In this document: positions 47,290 to 55,845 of the stretch, piece after piece
Position numbering within the stretch: the stretch's first letter is position 1
Layout of the letters: every line of letters begins with the position of its first letter
Source of the DNA: Campylobacteraceae bacterium
Lineage (GTDB): Bacteria; Campylobacterota; Campylobacteria; Campylobacterales; Campylobacteraceae
Direction of reading: 5' to 3'
Length of the DNA: 64,000 nucleotides
NCBI GenBank assembly: GCA_031263195.1
Contig: JAISGD010000016.1
Coordinates: 1 to 64,000, forward strand
The notes under the pieces: generated by a model
Told to the model about the DNA's origin: nothing
The model's database searches: none
What the model saw: only the letters and a program-made list of their open reading frames with translations
Translations under genes and position numbers: made by a program

Positions 47290-49262
47290 ATTATCAAGAG
47301 TATAAAACCGCACTTACGCAGTTAAATTCTTGGGCATACGCCTACTATGTTTTGGACGCCCCGTTAGTTACGGACGAGGAATATGACAAATTATATCATG
47401 CCGTTTTGGATTATGAAAATGAAAACCCCACTCTCATAGACGCCTCATCGCCTACAAAAAGAGTTGGCGCGACAGTATTGGAGAGCTTTACAAAAGCAGC
47501 GCATTTAAGCCGCATGTGGAGTATGGAAGATGTATTTGACGAACAAAATTTAGACGATTGGATAAATAGAGTTTACAAAATAAAGAGAGATTTTACGTTT
47601 TATTGCGAGCCCAAATTTGACGGCGCGAGCCTAAATCTTATATATGAAAACGGTCTATTGCGTCAAGCTATAACAAGAGGCGACGGCGTACAAGGCGAAG
47701 ACGTTACAAATAATATCAAAACTATACGTTCTATCCCGCTTGTCGTAGATTACCAAAATACTTTCGAGGTGCGCGGTGAAGTTTTAATAAAAAAGAGTGA
47801 TTTTGACACTTTAAATAAAGAACGCGAAAAAAACAACGAACCGCTTTTTGCAAATCCGCGAAACGCGGCGGCTGGCAGCTTAAGACAGCTTGATCCTACC
47901 GTTACCGCTTCAAGAAGACTTATATTTTATCCGTGGGGTATTGGGCAAAACAGCTTTGAGTTTAATACTTTAAGCCAAAAGATGGAATTTATTTATTCGC
48001 TTGGATTTCTCCAGCCGCCATTGAGACTTGTATGCAAAAATGTTGCCGATGTACACAAACTTTACAATACATTTATCCAGAAACGCGATGAAATCCCGAT
48101 GATGATGGACGGAATGGTCGTTAAGATAGACGAGACAGCGCTTCAAGAGGAGTTAGGATATACCGCTAAATACCCTCGCTGGATGGTCGCATTTAAATTC
48201 CCGCCATTAGAAAGAAATACACAAGTGCTTAGTATTTCCTTGCAAGTCGGACGCACGGGCGTAGTAACGCCTGTAGCAAATTTGAAGCCTATAGATATAG
48301 ATGGCGTTACAGTTGAGCGAGCAACGCTGCACAATTTTGACGAAATAGACAGAAAAGATATAAGAACGGGCGATTTTGTAACTATTATACGAAGTGGCGA
48401 TGTGATACCAAAGATTATACAAGTGCAAAAAACGAAACGAAATGGCAGTGAACAGACACCAACACGCCCTATAAATTGCCCTGTATGCAACAGCGAACTG
48501 TTGGATGAAGGAGCGCTTATAAAGTGTCAAAATCTAAAATGCGATGCGAGAGCGCAGGCATCGCTTATATTTTTTGCCTCAAAACAGGCGCTAAATATCG
48601 ACGGACTTGGGAAAGAGATCATCAAAACACTGTATAATGCGGGATTTATCAGAAATATCACAGATATCTTTTCGCTTAAAATAGAACAACTGCTAACGCT
48701 TGAAGGATTTAGAGAAAAGAAAGCTCGAAATATATTAAAAGCCATCACCAATACCAAAAAAAGCGAGCTCTGGCGCGTTATCAATGCGCTTGGCATAGAA
48801 CATATAGGCGAAGCGGCAAGCAAAAAGATAGCGCGTAGTTTCGGGCTTGATTTTATGAATGTAAGTGAAGAAGAGATAGTCGCTCTTGATGGATTTGGCG
48901 TGCAAATGGTCAAATCATTTATGGAGTTTGCACGTGTAAATAAAAAATTGATAGATAAACTGCTGCTTTTAATAGAACCGCTTACAGACAAACAGGATAT
49001 CGCGCCAAATCCACTAAAAGGCAAAAATATCGTCTTAACAGGAGCGTTAAGCGTATCAAGAGACAGCATAAAAGAGTTTTTGGAGAGCGTCGGCGCCAAA
49101 ATAAGTTCTTCAGTCTCATCCAAAACGGATTTTGTCATTTATGGAGAGGAAGCCGGCAGTAAATATGATAAAGCTTTGAGTTTGGGTATTTCCTTAATGA
49201 ATGAATACGAATTTAAACAGTTTTTACAAGAGAGTGACTTAAAAACAGATGTTTTCGCATAA
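47286..49262 (+). CDS. ligA: NAD-dependent DNA ligase
   Basis: LigA seals nicks during replication and repair. The 658-residue protein has all domains in order: NMN-binding Ia (YYVLDAPLVTDEEYDKLY), adenylation with the nucleophile Lys in EPKFDGASLNL, OB fold, four-Cys zinc finger (NCPVCNSELL to KCQNLKCDA), helix-hairpin-helix repeats and a C-terminal BRCT domain (about 580-650). It overlaps its neighbours on both sides. Confidence 0.97.
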   Translation: MNYQEYKTALTQLNSWAYAYYVLDAPLVTDEEYDKLYHAVLDYENENPTLIDASSPTKRVGATVLESFTKAAHLSRMWSMEDVFDEQNLDDWINRVYKIKRDFTFYCEPKFDGASLNLIYENGLLRQAITRGDGVQGEDVTNNIKTIRSIPLVVDYQNTFEVRGEVLIKKSDFDTLNKEREKNNEPLFANPRNAAAGSLRQLDPTVTASRRLIFYPWGIGQNSFEFNTLSQKMEFIYSLGFLQPPLRLVCKNVADVHKLYNTFIQKRDEIPMMMDGMVVKIDETALQEELGYTAKYPRWMVAFKFPPLERNTQVLSISLQVGRTGVVTPVANLKPIDIDGVTVERATLHNFDEIDRKDIRTGDFVTIIRSGDVIPKIIQVQKTKRNGSEQTPTRPINCPVCNSELLDEGALIKCQNLKCDARAQASLIFFASKQALNIDGLGKEIIKTLYNAGFIRNITDIFSLKIEQLLTLEGFREKKARNILKAITNTKKSELWRVINALGIEHIGEAASKKIARSFGLDFMNVSEEEIVALDGFGVQMVKSFMEFARVNKKLIDKLLLLIEPLTDKQDIAPNPLKGKNIVLTGALSVSRDSIKEFLESVGAKISSSVSSKTDFVIYGEEAGSKYDKALSLGISLMNEYEFKQFLQESDLKTDVFA

Positions 49263-50121
49263 GTTAGATAAAAATGAGATAAATGCATTGGCGTTAGGTG
49301 AGTTTGACGGTATTCACAGGGCACACAGAAAACTGATAGAACAGCTCGGCGCGTACGGAGCGATGGTCATTATAGATAAAAACAGAGCCGATGTCACACC
49401 AAAGAGAAGACGTGATGAATTTGTGCCGAATCAATGCTTTTATTATAATTTTTCTAATATTAAAGATTTGAGCAGCGAAGAGTTCATCGCACTTTTAAAG
49501 CAAGATTTTCCAAATGTCGATAAAATAGTTGTCGGTTATGACTTTCGTTTCGGCAAAAATAGAGCGGGCGACATAGAAGAATTGGGCAGACTTTTTGATG
49601 GCAAAGTCGTGATAGTACCGGAGTTTTGCTATGATGGTATTGCAGTGCATACAACAAAAATCAGAGCTTTTTTACAGGCATGCGAGATATTTCAAGCGAA
49701 TAGACTGCTTGGGCGCGAATATGCTCTCATAGGCTTTGTTCAAAAAGGACAAGGACTTGGCAGTAAAGAGTTATATCCAACGATAAATTTGAGAGTTGAC
49801 GAGTATTTGGTGCCGGGGTTTGGCGTTTATGCCGGTAGAATAAGAATAAAAGAGAGTATATTTGATAGCGTCATATTTATAGGTCAGCGGCTTAGTACAG
49901 ACGGAAATTTTTCACTTGAAACACATATTTTGGATAAAAAAATAGATATAAAAGATAATGAAAAATGCGAACTCTTTTTCGTCGATTTTATCAGACAAAA
50001 TAGAAAATTTTCTAAACTCGACGATTTAAAAGCACAAATAACCAAAGATATAAAAAATGCAAGAGAATCTTTAAAGTCATGCAAAATATATCCTGACCAA
50101 CTGATAAGAGTGACAAGATGA
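49249..50121 (+). CDS. ribF: Bifunctional riboflavin kinase/FAD synthetase
   Basis: RibF makes FMN and FAD from riboflavin. The 290-residue protein has the adenylyltransferase domain (LGEFDGIHRAHRKLIE, VGYDFRFGKNRAGD) and the C-terminal flavokinase domain (GFVQKGQGLGSKELYPTINL, GVYAGRI). The first motif reads GEFDGIHRAH where most enzymes have G-x-F-D-G-x-H-x-G-H, so Ala replaces a Gly. It overlaps ligA by 14 bases. In C. jejuni tlyA sits between the two; it is absent here. Confidence 0.93.
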   Translation: MFSHKLDKNEINALALGEFDGIHRAHRKLIEQLGAYGAMVIIDKNRADVTPKRRRDEFVPNQCFYYNFSNIKDLSSEEFIALLKQDFPNVDKIVVGYDFRFGKNRAGDIEELGRLFDGKVVIVPEFCYDGIAVHTTKIRAFLQACEIFQANRLLGREYALIGFVQKGQGLGSKELYPTINLRVDEYLVPGFGVYAGRIRIKESIFDSVIFIGQRLSTDGNFSLETHILDKKIDIKDNEKCELFFVDFIRQNRKFSKLDDLKAQITKDIKNARESLKSCKIYPDQLIRVTR

Positions 50122-50828
50122 AAGATAGAGTATTTGCTAAACCTATTGATAAACAGTTTGAATTTGACGAAACGGTAGCGAGCGTATTTGACGATATGTT
50201 AAGCCGTTCTATTCCGTTTTATGCAGATGTTTTGAATCTTGTATGCGAATTAAGCCTGAAATACGCAAATGAAAACTCAACAATAACAGACCTTGGATGC
50301 TCTACGGCAAATACGTTGTTATCTATAGCCAAATCGGCTAAATTTCCACTGCATCTAAAAGGGATTGACAACTCTGAAGCCATGTGCGAAAGGGCGCACC
50401 AAAAGATAAAAGCGTACGGCGCAAATATAGAGATTATAAACGGCGATATCATGAGGCAGGATTTTGGCGTAAACTCCGTCATCATCGCCAATTATATGTT
50501 TCAATTTGTCCGCCCACCCAAAAGAGCGGAATTAGCCCGTAAGATATATCGCGGCTTGGACAAAAGCGGTGTTTGTATATTCAGCGAAAAAATTATTTAT
50601 GAAAATAAAACTTTAAATAAAAAAATGATTGATTTATATCTTGCGTTCAAAAAACAACAAGGCTATAGTGACTTTGAAATAGCACAAAAGAGAGAATCAC
50701 TTGAAAATGTCCTTGTGCCGTACACAGAAAAAGAAAATATAGATATGATGAAAACATCTGGTTTTGATGAAGTCATCAGCGTATTTAAATACGCTAATTT
50801 TGCAACATTTTTAGCTGTAAAAACGTAA
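50118..50828 (+). CDS. cmoA: Carboxy-S-adenosylmethionine synthase CmoA
   Basis: CmoA makes carboxy-SAM from SAM and prephenate for cmo5U34 modification of tRNA. The 236-residue methyltransferase-fold protein has FDETVASVFDDMLSRSIPFY, TDLGCSTANTLLSI, GIDNSEAMCERAHQK and IANYMFQFVRPPKR, all family hallmarks. CmoB is not in the window. It is the last gene of the operon and overlaps ribF by four bases. Confidence 0.95.
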   Translation: MKDRVFAKPIDKQFEFDETVASVFDDMLSRSIPFYADVLNLVCELSLKYANENSTITDLGCSTANTLLSIAKSAKFPLHLKGIDNSEAMCERAHQKIKAYGANIEIINGDIMRQDFGVNSVIIANYMFQFVRPPKRAELARKIYRGLDKSGVCIFSEKIIYENKTLNKKMIDLYLAFKKQQGYSDFEIAQKRESLENVLVPYTEKENIDMMKTSGFDEVISVFKYANFATFLAVKT

Positions 50829-50830
50829 AT

Positions 50831-51139
50831 CTAATTTCCTCCAATAATTATAACTTTACCATTATCCGTTTTATATGTATCATTCACATAATGTACAAAC
50901 CAAGAACTTAACATCATTTTTTCTGTAAGTATTTGTTTCATTTGCTTGTGTGCAGTCAATCACAAAATACTGTAAACGTAAACTTTCACACCTTTGAAAC
51001 TTGAGTGTTATTGGCTTTTTATTACAATGGAGGCTTACTTTTTACCGTGCATCGCATAGATTGCCTTTCACCTAAGGCATGATCTTTCCAAGAAAATTTT
51101 ATTTTTAAATTAGCTAAATGCAGAAGAATGGTTAGAGAA
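50831..51139 (-). pseudogene. Decayed coding remnants, minus strand
   Basis: The 380-base gap 50829-51208 holds two minus-strand pieces with coding-like composition. One (51139 down to a TAA at 51022) ends GERQSMRCTVKSKPPL and has no start. The other (50941-50831) is a 36-codon frame, MKQILTEKMMLSSWFVHYV then DTYKTDNGKVIIIGGN, whose frame continues upstream past one TGA as FKGVKVYVYSIL. I do not recognise the source. They look like scraps of lost genes rather than working small genes. Confidence 0.3.
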
Positions 51140-51208
51140 GTTTAGATTTTAATATAATTACAACGATAAATGTTCGTACATATTAAGGATAATTTCTGTT
51201 ACTGTATT

Positions 51209-51457
51209 TTACACGAATAAATCTTTCCTTGTATTTTTTAAATGCTTTATGACTTTTACTATCTCATCAAAGCCCATAGGCGCATCCTCATCACCGCCTA
51301 ATACCTCATCCATTCCGTCCAAATATGCGTCTATCGTCTCTTCAAGCCGTGCTTTTTTCACTCCGGCGAAGTACAAAGCCGCCTCCAACATGTCGGCAAG
51401 TTGCAATGACAATTCTTTAATCTCGTTTTGATACTCTTCTGTCTCTTCGTGATTCAT
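51209..51457 (-). CDS. Small acidic protein coupled to the DHH phosphoesterase
   Basis: I do not recognise this 82-residue protein. It is strongly acidic and helical, with likely coiled-coil segments (EEYQNEIKELSLQLADMLEA) and a Gly/Asp patch GGDEDAPMGFDE. There is no signal peptide or Cys. Its ATG overlaps the phosphoesterase stop by four bases, so it is translated with it. A role tied to that enzyme is possible but only inferred from coupling. Confidence 0.65.
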   Translation of the reverse strand: MNHEETEEYQNEIKELSLQLADMLEAALYFAGVKKARLEETIDAYLDGMDEVLGGDEDAPMGFDEIVKVIKHLKNTRKDLFV

Positions 51458-52488
51458 TTCAATTCCTCTTTTGATTTTATCAAATCAACTATCTGATTTT
51501 TAATATTTTCATACAAAAAACTGTCGCGAAATCCTACCAATGCGCCACCGCTCGCGTTTGGATGTCCGCCGCCGTTTGCCAACTCACAAGCTATTTTACT
51601 TACATCAACTTTACCATTAGCTCTAAAACTCACCGTTCTTCTTGAAGTTACGTCCATGAAAAAGTCATAGTCTGGATTTTGCGTTAAAAAATCATTGCCT
51701 ATAATCGAAACGGCGCCGATATTAAACGTAAGGATACCTTTTTTACCTTTGTAAACGATACTCATTTTATCTTTAAATTTATTTAGCTGTCCTACATTGT
51801 ACTTCGACACAAGATTGCCCAAAGTATCTTCTTTACCGTTTTGAAAAAAGCTCTTCTTGATCGTGTGAATACTGTCTTCAAGTAGTATATGGGCCTTTTT
51901 TTTATCGGTGTACTCCATGCTATTTTGCAGCAACCAAAACATAAACTCGGTATTAGCCTCATCAAACATAATGCGATTTAACTCTTTGGCATTTGCGATA
52001 AGATTTAAACATACTTTGCCAAGTTCAAAATCAAGACTGTCGTCTATCCAGATATCCACAGCGTTGATAACTTCTGCTAATTTTTTAAGTCGTTCATCTT
52101 CACCGTAAATCTTAGAGAAAAAGTCATAAGTAATTTTAGCTGCACTCCTTGAAGTATCAAGAAAATACCATGTATATTTGTTAGCACACTCATTACCGCT
52201 TTGATGATGATCTAAAAGCATCAGTTTAGTAGAACTTTGGATGCTTTTGAGCCTCTCTTCAAAAGCTTTTGCCTGTTCAATCGTGAGATTTAAGTCGGTT
52301 ATGAGTATGATATTTATCTGTGCTGCTCCAACCTCTATATCGCGTAAGATTTGAGCATATTTTTCATCTATCTCTCTGCCATAATTTGAATTGTAAAATT
52401 TTATATTTTTAAAATAATGCTTTGTTATAAATTGACAGCCGTAACCGTCAAGATCTGTGTGTGACAAATGAAAAACAGCATATTGCAT
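51454..52488 (-). CDS. DHH-family phosphoesterase
   Basis: This 344-residue protein has the DHH superfamily metal motifs HTDLDGYGCQFI, ITDLN, LLDHHQSG and VDIWID, plus the DHHA1 substrate motif GGGHPNASGG near the C-terminus. The layout is that of small-nucleotide phosphodiesterases such as NrnA or cyclic-di-AMP hydrolases, acting in the cytosol. Which substrate it uses is not clear. It follows the Rrf2-type gene on the same strand after 24 bases and is coupled to a small acidic protein. Confidence 0.85.
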   Translation of the reverse strand: MQYAVFHLSHTDLDGYGCQFITKHYFKNIKFYNSNYGREIDEKYAQILRDIEVGAAQINIILITDLNLTIEQAKAFEERLKSIQSSTKLMLLDHHQSGNECANKYTWYFLDTSRSAAKITYDFFSKIYGEDERLKKLAEVINAVDIWIDDSLDFELGKVCLNLIANAKELNRIMFDEANTEFMFWLLQNSMEYTDKKKAHILLEDSIHTIKKSFFQNGKEDTLGNLVSKYNVGQLNKFKDKMSIVYKGKKGILTFNIGAVSIIGNDFLTQNPDYDFFMDVTSRRTVSFRANGKVDVSKIACELANGGGHPNASGGALVGFRDSFLYENIKNQIVDLIKSKEELK

Positions 52489-52512
52489 AATGTTCCTAAC
52501 TGTGATTTAAAA

Positions 52513-52917
52513 TTACTCTTTTATAATATCTTGAAGTGTTATCGTACCTAAAAAATCATCTACCTTACCTTGAAATCGATTGAAAAAAGGCCAGATTTTG
52601 CAATATTCGGCACGATTATTCGGGCAGTCGGATATGGATGTAGCACACTCAAAAACAATCGTGGGTTTTTTTTCAGCACACTCTACTATCTCTTTAATCG
52701 TCAATTTTTGTGGATCACGAGCAAGTATAAACCCTCCCTTGGCTCCCTTAAACGACTTTAAAACATCTGTTCTGGCGAGGCATTGAAGGACTTTTGCCAA
52801 AAAGCTTTTTGAGATGCCAAGCTGTGTTGAAAGAGTGTCAACATCTTGTGGAGCGTTTCTTTGCGCTATGATGATCAATGAAAGCAAGGCATACTCACTG
52901 GCTTTAGTCAACAGCAT
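52513..52917 (-). CDS. Rrf2-family transcriptional regulator
   Basis: This 134-residue protein has the Rrf2 winged helix (LTKASEYALLSLIIIA, LGISKSFLAKVLQ, KGAKGGFILARDP). A C-terminal Cys cluster, ECATSISDCPNNRAEYC, has C-x6-C-x7-C spacing. IscR and NsrR use C-x5-C-based clusters to hold an iron-sulfur cluster, so a redox or NO sensor is likely but the spacing differs. It is the first gene of a three-gene minus unit; its target is unknown. Confidence 0.88.
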   Translation of the reverse strand: MLLTKASEYALLSLIIIAQRNAPQDVDTLSTQLGISKSFLAKVLQCLARTDVLKSFKGAKGGFILARDPQKLTIKEIVECAEKKPTIVFECATSISDCPNNRAEYCKIWPFFNRFQGKVDDFLGTITLQDIIKE

Positions 52918-53064
52918 AATCTTTTCCTATCGTTAAAATTTTTATCTAAACGCGTGATTTTACTAAAAGTTTCCTATTTTTGGGTTTAATTACGATAGTT
53001 AATTAGGACTTTTTTAATCTTTTATAATTCGATTTTTTTATTTTAGTTATTTTTTTGGTTTTAA

Positions 53065-53073
53065 TGCTATAAT
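53065..53073 (+). promoter_or_regulatory. Extended -10 promoter of rpsO
   Basis: TGCTATAAT is an extended -10 box, with periodic T-rich runs upstream instead of a -35. This is the classic promoter form of Campylobacterota. It lies about 45 bases before the rpsO ATG. Confidence 0.7.
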
Positions 53074-53117
53074 TCGCTCCCCATATAGGGAAATTTTTAC
53101 CAGTCAGGAGGTCAGCA

Positions 53118-53390
53118 ATGGCTTTGGATTCGGCAGCTCGTAAAGAGATTATTCAAAAATTTGCAAGAAAAGAGGGTGACACAGGCTCTCCGGAAGTGCA
53201 AATAGCGCTTTTAACAGGTCGTATTGTATATTTGACGGAACATTTAAAGATCAATGTCAAAGACCATTCGTCCCGTTTAGGACTTTTGAAACTTGTAGGA
53301 CAGAGAAAACGCCTGCTAAAGTATCTTAAAAGCAAAAATTACGCCAAATACCAAGAAGTTATCAAAGAGTTAAGCATCCGCGATAAATAG
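53118..53390 (+). CDS. rpsO: Ribosomal protein S15
   Basis: S15 binds 16S rRNA early in small-subunit assembly. The 90-residue length is exact for the family. Signatures are [46 protein letters not shown] (within residues 41-70). The ribosome site CAGGAGGTCAGCA is strong. It is a single-gene unit with its own promoter and terminator. Confidence 0.98.
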   Translation: MALDSAARKEIIQKFARKEGDTGSPEVQIALLTGRIVYLTEHLKINVKDHSSRLGLLKLVGQRKRLLKYLKSKNYAKYQEVIKELSIRDK

Positions 53391-53398
53391 TATTGGCA

Positions 53399-53445
53399 AG
53401 GGAGTTTTTGGAGGCTTACGCACTAAAAACTTCCGAAATTTTTTT
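53399..53445 (+). terminator. Rho-independent terminator of rpsO
   Basis: GGAGTTTTT pairs with AAAAACTTCC around a 15-base loop, and a run of seven T residues follows. It begins about 10 bases past the rpsO stop. The remaining 234 bases up to tatB hold only AT-rich DNA with a probable promoter. Confidence 0.75.
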
Positions 53446-53679
53446 ATTGCCCATTTAAAACACCGCTTTTCTTACTTTAGTTTTAATATGATAAATTTCG
53501 TCAATTGCCACATTTTCTCAAACTGCAAAGTGTTCTATTTTTTACTGTTTTTATAGTCGGTCTATATTATCCGGCACTCTTTTTTACAAAACGCTATTAT
53601 TTGCACAAATTTTTAGGCAAATTTGGCTAGAATAATTTCCGCTATTTACAAAGCTTAAACTTACTTAAAAAGGTCTTTA

Positions 53680-54051
53680 GTGTTTGGTATTGGTTTTTTT
53701 GAATTCATTGTCATAGCGGTTGTAATTATCATATTTTTAGGTCCTGATAAACTGCCTGAAACCATCATAAAAGTCGTCAAAACATTTAAAGCTCTCAGCA
53801 AAACCATCAATGAAGCTAAAAGCGCGATAGAAGAAGAGATAAATATTGAGGAATTAAAAGAGGAGTCCAGAAAATACCGCGCGCTTTTGGAAAAAGATGT
53901 GAAAGAGACGATAAAAAGCATCTCCCTTGACGAATTGAAAGAGCTTAAAGAGAGTGCGGAGGAAGTAAATTCTGCGATTGACGAATTGAAAAATCAAACA
54001 ACGCAGGAGATAAAAACCGACAAAGAAGACGAGGAGCAAAAAAGTGTTTGA
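53680..54051 (+). CDS. tatB: Twin-arginine translocase subunit TatB
   Basis: TatB binds folded, cofactor-bearing proteins with twin-arginine signals together with TatC. The 123-residue protein has an N-terminal membrane helix (FGIGFFEFIVIAVVIIIFLG), the hinge GPDKLPE, an amphipathic helix and a long charged tail, longer than TatA would have. It starts at a GTG. It overlaps tatC by eight bases. tatA is not adjacent. Confidence 0.93.
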   Translation: MFGIGFFEFIVIAVVIIIFLGPDKLPETIIKVVKTFKALSKTINEAKSAIEEEINIEELKEESRKYRALLEKDVKETIKSISLDELKELKESAEEVNSAIDELKNQTTQEIKTDKEDEEQKSV

Positions 54052-54820
54052 AGAGTTAAAACCGCACCTCGTTGAGCTCAAAAAGCGAATTATGATAGCC
54101 GTTGCGGCAATTGTAGTCGGGCTTTTGGTAGCATTTGCTTTTTGGGAATATATTTTACTATGGATAGTAGAACCGCTCTCTTCAGCCGTTTGTGCCGCTA
54201 ATGTAGACTTGAGAGAGTTTGACGCGTCTAAACTTTGCGGCAATGGCACTGGTACACTTATCACTACTAATGTAATAGAGGGACTTTTCACAGCTTTTAA
54301 AATCTCTTTTTTTGCCGGACTTGTCGCGGCCATACCTATTATCTTTTGGCAATTATGGCTTTTTATAGCACCGGGTTTATATGACAATGAAAAAAAATAT
54401 GTTATACCGTTTGTCTTTTTCGCTACTTTAATGTTTACAGTGGGATTTTTCTTTTGCTACTATATTGTACTTCCGATGAGTCTCAATTTCGCTATACATT
54501 TCGGTGAAGGCATATTTGTATATCTTCCTAAAACTGCCGAATATATAGACTTTTTCTTGAAATTCACACTTGCTTTCAGTCTCTCTTTCGAGCTTCCTGT
54601 CATCAGTCTTTTTTTAGCGAAAATCAACTTCATAACTGATAAAACGCTGAAAAACTTCTTTAGATACGCTGTGGTTTTGATATTTATTTTCGCGGCCATT
54701 ATTACGCCGCCGGATGCCATCTCACAAATCTTAATGGCTCTGCCTCTGCTGCTTTTATACGCTCTTTCCATACTGATAGTTCGCTTGGTCAATCCGTATA
54801 AAGAGGAAATGAAAGATTGA
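54044..54820 (+). CDS. tatC: Twin-arginine translocase subunit TatC
   Basis: TatC recognises the twin-arginine signal. The 258-residue protein has six membrane segments and the conserved PHLVELKKRI start region, FWQLWLFIAPGLYDNEKK (near residues 100-117) and an ITPPDAISQILMALPL segment. It starts at a GTG within the tatB end. It is coupled to queA downstream (TTGA overlap). Confidence 0.96.
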   Translation: MFEELKPHLVELKKRIMIAVAAIVVGLLVAFAFWEYILLWIVEPLSSAVCAANVDLREFDASKLCGNGTGTLITTNVIEGLFTAFKISFFAGLVAAIPIIFWQLWLFIAPGLYDNEKKYVIPFVFFATLMFTVGFFFCYYIVLPMSLNFAIHFGEGIFVYLPKTAEYIDFFLKFTLAFSLSFELPVISLFLAKINFITDKTLKNFFRYAVVLIFIFAAIITPPDAISQILMALPLLLLYALSILIVRLVNPYKEEMKD

Positions 54821-55845
54821 ACCCGCTTGACGTAAATCTTTGTGCAAGTTACGACTACTATCTGCCAAAATCCCTTATAGCTTCTCATCCGATAAATCCA
54901 AAAGAGAGCGCGAAACTACTCGTCTACGAGAGAGCTTCAAAGCAGATAACACATGCAAATTTCGGAGAAATTTTCTCATTTTTGCCGAAAAACACAACTG
55001 TTCTTCTAAATGATACAAAAGTCATAAAAGCGCGAATTTTTGGCGTCAAGTCAAGCAGTGGAGCGATAGAACTACTATTTAACTCTCCGCTTGAAAACAG
55101 TAACTTTAAAGTATATATCAAGGGTAGAGTCAAAGTCGGTGCAAAGTTGCTTTTCGACCAAAATCTGCATGCCCAAGTCGTCGCTTTAAGTGATGACGGC
55201 ACAAGAGTCGTAAAATTTTTTCACAATGAAAAAGTGCTTGATACATCAGCGCTTTTCGAGCTTTTAGACAAAATAGGACATATACCGCTGCCGCCATACA
55301 TCAAAAGAGACGACACAAAAGAAGATGAGAGCGATTATCAGACGCTTTTCGCTAAAAACGAGGGAGCTGTCGCTGCGCCGACAGCATCACTGCACTTTAG
55401 CGAAAAGATGTTTGAGGAACTTCAAAAGAGATTTGAGGTGGAGTTTTTGACACTGCACATAGGAGCCGGTACATTCAAAAGTGTAGACAGTGAAAAGTTA
55501 GACAATCATATAATGCATTCTGAGTATTTTTCTATCTCAAACGGAGCAAAACGCCTCATACAAAGCCATAAACCACTTCTTAGCGTTGGCACAACAGTGA
55601 CAAGAACAGTTGAATATTTTATAAGAACAAAAAAACAGCAAGGTTTTTGCGACCTTTTTTTAAACCCGTTGAATCCCCCCGAACGCATCGACTATCTGTT
55701 GACAAATTTTCATCTGCCCCGTTCTACACTTATAATGTTAGTCGCGGGTTTCATTGGGCTTGAGGAGACTTTGCGGATATATAAAATAGCTGTAGATAAA
55801 AAATATCGTTTCTTTTCTTACGGCGATTGCATGCTGATATTGTAG
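54817..55845 (+). CDS. queA: tRNA preQ1(34) S-adenosylmethionine ribosyltransferase-isomerase
   Basis: QueA transfers and rearranges ribose from SAM to make epoxyqueuosine in tRNA. The 342-residue protein has YDYYLPKSLIASHP near the start, LLNDTKVIKARI, APTASLHFS, LHIGAGTFKSV and FHLPRSTLIMLVAGF. The TTG start overlaps the tatC stop. Its 3' end overlaps cobB tail-to-tail by 28 bases. Other queuosine genes are not in the window. Confidence 0.95.
   Translation: MNPLDVNLCASYDYYLPKSLIASHPINPKESAKLLVYERASKQITHANFGEIFSFLPKNTTVLLNDTKVIKARIFGVKSSSGAIELLFNSPLENSNFKVYIKGRVKVGAKLLFDQNLHAQVVALSDDGTRVVKFFHNEKVLDTSALFELLDKIGHIPLPPYIKRDDTKEDESDYQTLFAKNEGAVAAPTASLHFSEKMFEELQKRFEVEFLTLHIGAGTFKSVDSEKLDNHIMHSEYFSISNGAKRLIQSHKPLLSVGTTVTRTVEYFIRTKKQQGFCDLFLNPLNPPERIDYLLTNFHLPRSTLIMLVAGFIGLEETLRIYKIAVDKKYRFFSYGDCMLIL

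Noticed and set aside
48527-49138. 203-codon minus-strand frame
   Set aside because: Antisense of ligA; the Ser/Leu-rich composition is typical of reverse-strand reading.
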